From assembly GCA_950022655.1 (NCBI GenBank), contig OX465589.1:25225626-25289625 (forward strand): a stretch of DNA of 64,000 nt, given 5' to 3'. Positions 52,101 to 61,100 of the stretch are shown here, one piece after another. The notes under the pieces are model-generated. The model was not told the DNA's origin. It ran no database searches and saw only the letters and a program-made list of their open reading frames with translations. How positions within the stretch are numbered: position 1 is the first letter of the stretch; each line of letters starts with the position of its first letter. Made by a program: the position numbers and the translations under genes. The stretch is from Alentia gelatinosa. Lineage: Eukaryota; Annelida; Polychaeta; Phyllodocida; Polynoidae.

Positions 52101-55100
52101 AGAATTTAGGTAGAGATATGTGTATCAGTAGGTAAGAGACACTGTCGTGTAAAAAAGCTGAGTGTTCACCTGGATATGTATATATGAAATTCATGTAAAA
52201 TCTGAAATTCGACCGTGGACCTGGAGCCTACTGAAAATAGGATCTGCGGAGGCCGAATAGAAATATAACTGAAAAAGAAAAAAAAAACAAAAAAAAACCA
52301 TCCTGCACGTCAAAAGTACGCGTTTGAATGTGTTTGTGTGTGGTGCGGGTTGGTTACTGTAGGGGGTGAATATAAGGGTTAGCATTTAGGCGGAGAAGGT
52401 ATATCAGTTGGTATAAGACATAGTCATGGAAAAATGTTTAGCCACCACCTGGTTGTGCATGAAAAGTACGCGTGTGCAGATGTGTGTCTGTGGGGTCGTC
52501 TAGTTAGAGTATGTCGGAGAGGTTAATATGGAAGTTCGAATTTTAGTAGAAGCCACCATAGAGAACGACTCAGAAGAATTCTCCAGAAATTATTTGTTTG
52601 ATCTATGAAGGGGTGCCATGTCTTGGTCAGTCTGAGCTTTTGTGTTCACATAGATCTAAAGCAATAGCTGAATATGATGAACTAGAAATGCAGATTAGTT
52701 TGTATGGTTAGATGACTATAGCAGAAGCTGGCTATGCAAGGCACATGCAATAGAGGGTAATGGATGATATATATGGGCTGCCGAGGTATATAGACAAGTG
52801 ACCATCGGAGATTGCTTATTTACAGGGGTAAAAAAGGTCTTAGGAGAAAATAGGATGTATTATAGAGTTAAAATGACGTTTTATCGATGGAACCAAATAT
52901 TGAGACCGCGTGATTTGGCGGGTATGAATTAGGACTACATTTTACTATGGTCTGCATTAATTTTTTGAACACGGTTTCACAAGTATATGAAAATTAGTTA
53001 GTATGTGTTGGTAAACAGTATTATTGATGTATATACGTGGAATTTATAACTTTCTGTATATAAGCCTAAGGATTCGTAGCACTATTTCATTTCATAACAC
53101 CCACTTCTACATGCTGTTACACTGATCTCTGCACATTACTCTCATTATTCATTGCTTGGTGGTCGGGCCAGTCTGCTCTATAGACTCACATTGCACAAGT
53201 ACTGTAACCTTTAATACCATACATTCTATCACATTCCTCAAGTAGGAATAAAATAGAAATCAACTCAAGTAACATAAGGGTGTGAAAATCAGGAATATTG
53301 GACGTAATTTGGAAATTCGAAAATATTTACCTCTCTTGGGACACCACGTACTTGTGCAGATGTAAAAGTGGATATGGAGCAGACCGGCGTCTGGTGCTGG
53401 TTCCGGTTCCGGTGTAGTGTAGCCTCGTTCTGCTTCCTTCCCTGACACCACGTGACCTCACAGAGACGCACCAGAAGGTGGTCGCTCCGGACATCTCCAA
53501 ACACCTCAAGTCACAGGAAGTACCCGAAGGAACGCAGTTCATGTTCGAATGTCACGTGACCGGCATTCCCTCGCCAACCATCTCGTGGTTCAAGGATGAC
53601 GTCAACATCGACCAGTCGGCCGATTACGTCATCACAAAGATTAACGGCACGTGCGGCCTCAAGATCCGTAAATGCGTGAAGGATCACAGCGGACGTTACT
53701 CGTGCAAGGCCACCAACAATGGCGGAGAGGCCACGTCCACTGCCAAGCTCAACGTCATCTGTAAGCACGCCCTCTGGTGCTAGACGTGTGCGCTGCATGT
53801 CCGCATGGCCACGGGGAAGGGTGGGGGCAAACTGTTTCCGGTTGTCAGATGTCGTGGTGACTCGGTGGATTGGTGTCACCTCCTGTGTTTGAAAAAAAAA
53901 TCATTTTACTTTTTGAGAAAAAAGGCAAAATTATTTGATTATCTTCTAGTATGAAATCTAGTTAAAAAAAGAAATATTAGAAATGATTGATTTGATAAAG
54001 AAAATGCAAACATGCGGATTTGATCAACTGTTCACTGCATGCACATATTCCCTACGGTCGAGCTTGAATCTTCTGTATGATATTATTTTGTAGAATTGCA
54101 CATCTATGAATTTAAAGCTAGTCTTAGTATTAACAATCTGCTAAGTTCCTGTATATATTATAACCTCTACTCTTTGATTTTTTACTGTCACTCAAATATT
54201 CACCGCTTTTTCTGCTTTTCTTTATTTTTCTACTTTGCAATTATAGCACACGCATTATTTGCTAAATGAGCAATAGATAAGTCTTATTATGCTTCAAACA
54301 AAACACTAGCAGGCCCTAGGATGTATTGCAAGATGTGTTCCATTTCCTGTCAGAGCCCTCGTTTAAACTGTCCACTGTGGAATTCTGCATTGTTTTCAAG
54401 GAGAGAAAACCTAAATTTTAGTAAATTCCAGTGGAAATATCAGACGAAATTTACTCCTCAGTCACTCCGCTGCTTAAATGCTTCCATCGCATCTATAATT
54501 ACCATTTCTGACATGATTGAACTCTAGCCTTAGAACCCCTAAATGCGCGCCACCATGCAGGACTCTGACGTCACGTGTTGCTCTGGTTACAGGCGTGCGG
54601 AAGCCGGTGTTCGAGACGCCGCCCTGCAACGTGGCGGCGCCCGAGGGCAAGTGCGTGCGCATGGAGGCTCACTACACGGGCGAGCCGAGCCCGCAGATCC
54701 AGTGGATGAAGGGCGACACCCCCATCCTGCCCTCCTCCGTCTTCAAGGTTCGTCTCTCGTCTTAACTCACCTGCCACTTTTAACAGCCATAGGACCTAAA
54801 TGTATTTTCAAAAAAAATATTATTTGTCAGAATCAGTCGTTTTTGAATGTCATAGAGTTGTTGTATATACTATGATATCATATATCTTTTCACTTTGAAT
54901 TGACGATGCATCTATATACTTGTCCAACCTACTCCTTTTTATTGATATATATTGGGATAACGAAAGAAAACAAGTTCTAAAGATAATTTTTGAATTTGGA
55001 TTGATTTAAATATTAAAAAAAATGAAAAAAATTGCATATATGTTTCATAAGTCTAATTGACGTACATGTACTAAAACTTTCGATCTATGGGAATACTCAG

Positions 55101-58100
55101 CTATCTCTTAAGAATAACTTGTCGAGTGAAATGGTGATTATTTTGGCCATTTTCACCACAGCCGCTATTGGAAATCAACCTTTATCTTTTGAATTGCGAC
55201 CAATAAATTGATTTGAAAAAAAAAAGGTAGAAGTAGTTCACTCTCGTTGTACATAACATCACTGTGACATTGTGACTACAGATCATCGTGGAGACGGGCA
55301 TGACTGCACTAGAGATAAACGAGGTGTACCCAGAGGACTCCGGTAACTACACCGTGGTCCTCAAGAACCTGGGCGGCGAATCACGCGCCTCGTGTCTGCT
55401 CACCGTCGACGGAATGTTCTCAGCGTCTGAGGCTGACGTCACAGATCACGAACCCACCAAACCACAGGTGGCCCAGAAATTGGTCAACAAAGAGGTGCTC
55501 GAAGGAAGCCGCGCCCGGCTCGACTGTGTTGTCACCGCTCACCCCGAACCCGAGGTAGGTCATGGCTTCTCCGTCTCTAAATCTTATATAAACGACGAGG
55601 CGAAGCACATTCAGTTCCCCACCCTCCCCCGAAAAAAAGGCCTCTAAATCTTGACTATAAACTGTCTCGAAGTCTTGACCATGTAAACACCCTGCAATAT
55701 GGACCTGCAGTGTGTAATGTGTCCTCTGTCTCAAGATCTTGAATGTTTTCGCTGCTCACCCAGAACCCGAGATACATATGAACGTCGTTTCTGTGTTGAA
55801 ATGCCCCTGAACCCTAACCTTGAGATACCCTCAACCCGAGATATGTTCAACCCGAGATATATTCTCTATTTATAAATCTTGCTTGCACCCAATATCCTGA
55901 ACCTGAGGTTCATAGTCTGGTCTCAGTTCAGTCTTTTCATGTTCATGCCTTATTGTATGTTCTTTGTTTCTCTTTTGATTGTGTCATTATCCTCATTACC
56001 ATACTTAGATTTGTGTTTGATATGAAACTGGAGATGATTTATCCATATAAAAACATTTATATATGATACGAGGCGGTAAACTTTCTTTGTATACTTAAAA
56101 AATACAAAAACAATTGAATGAAAATACATGTCTATCAAGTCTAATTGAACAAATTGGACGTTAAACTACCCAAACAAACAAACAAACAAACATGTCTATC
56201 CTCATATTCCCAAATAAGAACTTATGATCTGAGGGGAGATTTCAGGTGATTTTGTTGACTTTACCAACAGGTGATCTGGTACCACAACGACCGGCCGGTG
56301 AAGGAGTCCAAGGACTTCCAGCTGTTGTTTGAGGGAGACCGGTGCTCACTCATCATCAGGGAGGTGTACCTGGAGGACTCCGGTGAATATCGCGTCGTGG
56401 CCCGCAATCCGTACGGCCAGACGGAGAGCACCTGTCGTCTCATCGTAGAACGTGAGTCTTTACGCTATGTGTCATTACGGCCTCACGCAACATCCCTTTA
56501 ACGTAGCCTTGTCTCTGTCGTCTAGATCAGTAACAGCCTTTGACGCTATGTATGTACCCTGTCACGCAGTGCATCTTTTAAGTGTCACGTAATGCTCTTC
56601 ATCTTGTCGTTTGATAACGCGTCTTTGCTTTACGCTATGTACCCTGCGTCACGCATTGCACATCTAAAGTGTCACGTAATGCTCATTGATTTCTTGCATA
56701 GGTCCGTATCAAACCCTTACGCTATACATCCAGTGTCAGACAATGGACCTGTAATGTGACAGGCATTGCCATATACGTCACGTAATGTCACCTATTTCCG
56801 TATCATTCCTGTGCATATCATCAATTATGCCCCACTTCGACTTAAACTTTAAGTTCAAACTGGTGGTGATGGTACATGTATGTTGCCACGCGTAAAACCC
56901 TGCGTAGAAACAGCAGTAAGCCATAGGTCGTGAATAGCCTATTTATTGATTAGTTTTCTAAAACGGATTTTCTTTGAATTGCAAAGGGCCGATTTAAGTG
57001 TAAGCCATCAGGGAAAGGTAGCTACAGGTTGTGCATTCAACGCCACTCTATCCTGAATCAAATTTACCCTAGCCGATCCACAGATTAAAAAAACATACAG
57101 AGAATCAAGCGCTTCCCGGCTTTGATTATATCTAGTTGATTTAAAGATAAAGAGAAGAAAGCGGTCAGCTGACCTTGTGTTGTCTGACGCTTGTAGCGTT
57201 CACTTCCGGGTCTGAAGAATCAGTCGGCGACTCAGTCAGCGACACCTGGACACATAGAATCTTTACCAAGGTCAAGGACGTGGGAGCCAAAGTGACCAAG
57301 GGTAAGGGTCAAAGGTCATGGTCATCAGCCCGGAATGTGTCCAGCTTGTTATTCTCGCACAGCCTCTTATTGTTCTGCACTATCTGACCTTGACTTGACC
57401 TTGACCTTTACCCTTTGCCACTTAGTTTTATTTGGTGGTGTAACTGACCATATTTTGTTATCGTTATTCTACTATTTTATATCGTTATACTCCGATGACC
57501 TAAACAGTGCTACGTACATGTTGCAAATATTTTGGTTCGTTGAATGTTATCTCATGTTTATTTTTGAGTTATACTTCTATGTATTATTCGTTTGTTACCA
57601 TTACTTTTCACATTGAATAGACACGTTGTTTTTAAAGAATGATATATGAGTTATTTCTTTATGGTTATTCATTTTGACGATGATTACCTTGGTTTGGACA
57701 TTTGTTTTGATAAAATGATAAGACAGATGTGCAGATGTTACACGAAAGCGATCTTAACGTCGATCTCGACAGAAAATAAATAATATATCAAAATATGCTA
57801 TATGCAGGATGATTAATCATTCAACTGAAAATAAATTCATTGAAAGTTTACGTTTCTCTGACAAAACTAATTTCAAAGTGGTTTAAATATCTACTTTCAA
57901 GATTATAAAGTAATTTAAAGCATATAAACACCAAATAGTTTTAAAGTGGTTTAAACACCCCTGAAATTCCTACCTCCTGTCTTTGATAGTCTGCACTGTC
58001 CTATCAATACATTATTTCTATTGTCATTTCTTACATTCATTCTTGTTTTACTCCTCGTTTACCGAGTGCTGCATAGTTGTGGAAAAAAACCATAAAACCT

Positions 58101-61100
58101 CACATAATTAATGGGATAAAAATTCCCTCCATGACAACGACAAACCAAATCCCATAATTGTTAAATTAAATGTAAAATCCCTGCCCCAATGGGATGATAT
58201 TATTTCTCCAGTGAAATTTTCCTTTCGTCACTGAAGGTTTGTTTCACTTGACAAAATGAAATTTCATTGGACCTTCCCTTTTCGGTTTATAGAAATCACA
58301 ATGCCCTTGATAAGAAAAGGGGACATTTGAAGCTGTATTTGAAACAGTGCTTTGATGCACATCCCAACTTATTTGAGAAAGATGTAAACTGTGGATTCAA
58401 CTTCAATCGATCAGATTCAATCAGAATAGGATGGTCAACAACAAATGAGTAGAACCGTGAGATCTCACTGAACTCTCGCCTTTTCTCATGCCACACAGCG
58501 CTCAGCGAGATGAGCGACGCTTCAGTGGATCGGAGCAGCTCGGAAGTTGTTCCGCCCAAATTCACACAACTACTTAAGGACCTGGAGGGCACGGAGGGAC
58601 AGAAAGTTCGTTTCGAGTGCCGCGTGATTGGCCACCCTACACCTGAGATCAGGTGGTTCCGAGACGGTAATGAGATCGTCAGTTCGCCAGACTTCCAGGT
58701 GGGTAGTCCACTCTGTGATATTTCAATGTGTTTTTTTTGTGTATGGAGGGTGCCCTTTTATTTATTTACATTCAATAAAAGATCAGCTGACAAATTATGG
58801 AATATCTTTTTAATTCCTTGTTTCTTAAATCCCAGAGCATGATATCTATTAAGTTGGTACAACCCTATGAAATATATGACATGTTTGCCGTGCAGATAGT
58901 ATAGTATCAAGTGCTATAGGATCTTTGACATATTTACTACTGATACATACACAATATTACCACGATTTCGATCTGAGTGGCCGTATTCTCCGCGTAGTTG
59001 GTGCGAAGTAAAAGAATGATTACGTAGTGTCAACTACAAAGAGAATACGGCCACACAGATCGAAATCATGGTAATGTTGTATTTATTACTCACCTTTCGA
59101 GTAATTATTAGGAAAAAAAATCTAGTATATTATTAGAAATTCGACCCTAGCGCTGTGCTTTGTTTATATGAATTGGTTCCTATAACGCCCGTCAAGTGGC
59201 CGAAAAAGCCGTATTCTCCTAGGAGATTCCGGAGGTCCGTATTCTACTCAGTAGTGATCTGTAAGCTCCATAAGCTTAGTATGGAGACTCCGTACTAGGT
59301 GGGTAATAAATTATCAAATTGTGTAGTTCTGTTACAATTTGAACCATCTCTTTTACAGCTTGTCTCTCACCGCGAGCTTCATTCGCTGACAATCCCGGAG
59401 GTATTCAAGGAGGACATGGGTAACTTCATGTGCAAGGCGGTCAACACAGCCGGCGAGGCAAAGTGCTACGCCACCCTCATCGTCAAACCATCGATGGAGT
59501 CGCACTTCGTCAAAACACGTCTTGTCGAGTCGTCGCACGTCGTACAGAAGACCACGACCACGACCACGATGGGCGTGAATAACAGACCCCCCGAATTCCA
59601 AAAACTATTTGGTGACATGCGAGTCAAGGCTGGCCTCTCCTGCAAGTTCGAGGTCACTATTACAGGAAACCCCAAGCCACGGGTAGGTCATGGTCATTGT
59701 TTCGACCGATTAAGGTCTTATTTACATGGAGATAAATATATGAGAGAAACCATAGAATCATTATAGATATATGAAAGAAGTTCTGAAGACGTGGCGAGGC
59801 GTACAGATCGAGATACCGCAATAGAGTAAGGAGCAGATCGTCTGCTCCCGTTATTTATAGTCAGACTACCCGCTACCTTGGCGACCTTAGGAACAGAACC
59901 GTTTGTATGGTAACGGTTAGTTTGTTGACAGTGTGACATCACGGTTAAAAAAAGAGAAGATATATGAAAGAAGAAAAATAATTAAGAGTTGGCGAAGTTA
60001 AATTTTTGTTTTCGCATACATGTGTTTGTGAATATCTTAGACCCCATATTGCATTGATTTATTAATTCATATTCTTTTGTACGTTCATTCATTTGGTTTC
60101 CTCATAGATTTTCTTTCCTCATTATATATTATGAAAACATAGAGTTAAGATGAGCGTTGAATATATTTTTAAGGATGAAAAAAGATTAGAACACTCATCT
60201 GACCTCCCCTCCTCAACGCCCACCCCACTAGATATACAGCTCGTATGTGACCGAGTCGCCAGTTGAGGCTCACTCTACGCGTCCATGTTGTAGGTGCGGT
60301 GGTTCTTCAACTCGGAGCCGGTGGTGTCTCCAGACTACCAGGTGCAGTCGTTCGGCGACAACTACAGTCTGTACATCCCGGAGGTGTTTGACGAGGACGC
60401 AGGGCGCTTCTCCGTCATCGCCGAGAATGAATCCGGCAAAGCCACGTGCGCCGCGCTGCTCGTCGTCGTCGACGAGTCGGCCGCGCCGCCCAAGACGGCC
60501 TCACCCCCACTGGTCAGTGTCCGTCCCTGTATCGTCACAGTAACTTGTAGTCTAGTGGTAGTCCAACTCACAGTGTGATAGTAGTATGGTAATCTTAATA
60601 GTCTAGCATTGATATATCCAATAACAACTGACATGCATGATGTACTAGTCCAGTCACGTTTTCGTTCAGTGACACTGTAGTATGGATATTATCTAACATC
60701 TATATTCAAAATTTTGGAGAAAAAACCTAAACCTTCATATTCCAATTCTATTGTTGTCTGTCTTAGTGTATTCATGAGTAGGGATAACTAGCATTTGTGT
60801 ATCTCAAGACTGGTTTCTCTTCGATGCGCCTCAGACGATAACAGGATTGTTATAGGCTCCCGATATAAGACCGATTTTGAATCATTTTAGAAAATATAGA
60901 GTAATAAAGATTCAATTCCTGCAATACTTTTCAATTTTATAGTAATGACACTAAATATTCTTTTCCATAGATCTTTACTTTATAATAGAATTTACCAATT
61001 GGCTGCATGAGGTACCACTATTTGGAGCTAAATAACATTATGTTTGTTGTTAAGACTAACAGTGTTTCCTGTTAACTAACTGTACTTAGTTTTTATTTTG

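Larger units (their letters stand above)
40697..54592 (+). other. CCDC141: Introns 6-24: mostly ordinary
   Basis: Introns longer than 300 bp in this block (40697-41067, 41266-41756, 41868-42230, 42354-42729, 42922-43435, 43607-44349, 46579-47081, 47271-47670, 47848-48306, 48457-48992, 49131-49786, 49964-50283, 50468-51003, 51506-51860, 53761-54592) show AT-rich sequence, short homopolymers and no second gene. The introns at 41868, 44527, 45743 and 52082 hold the repeats listed separately. Confidence 0.7.
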
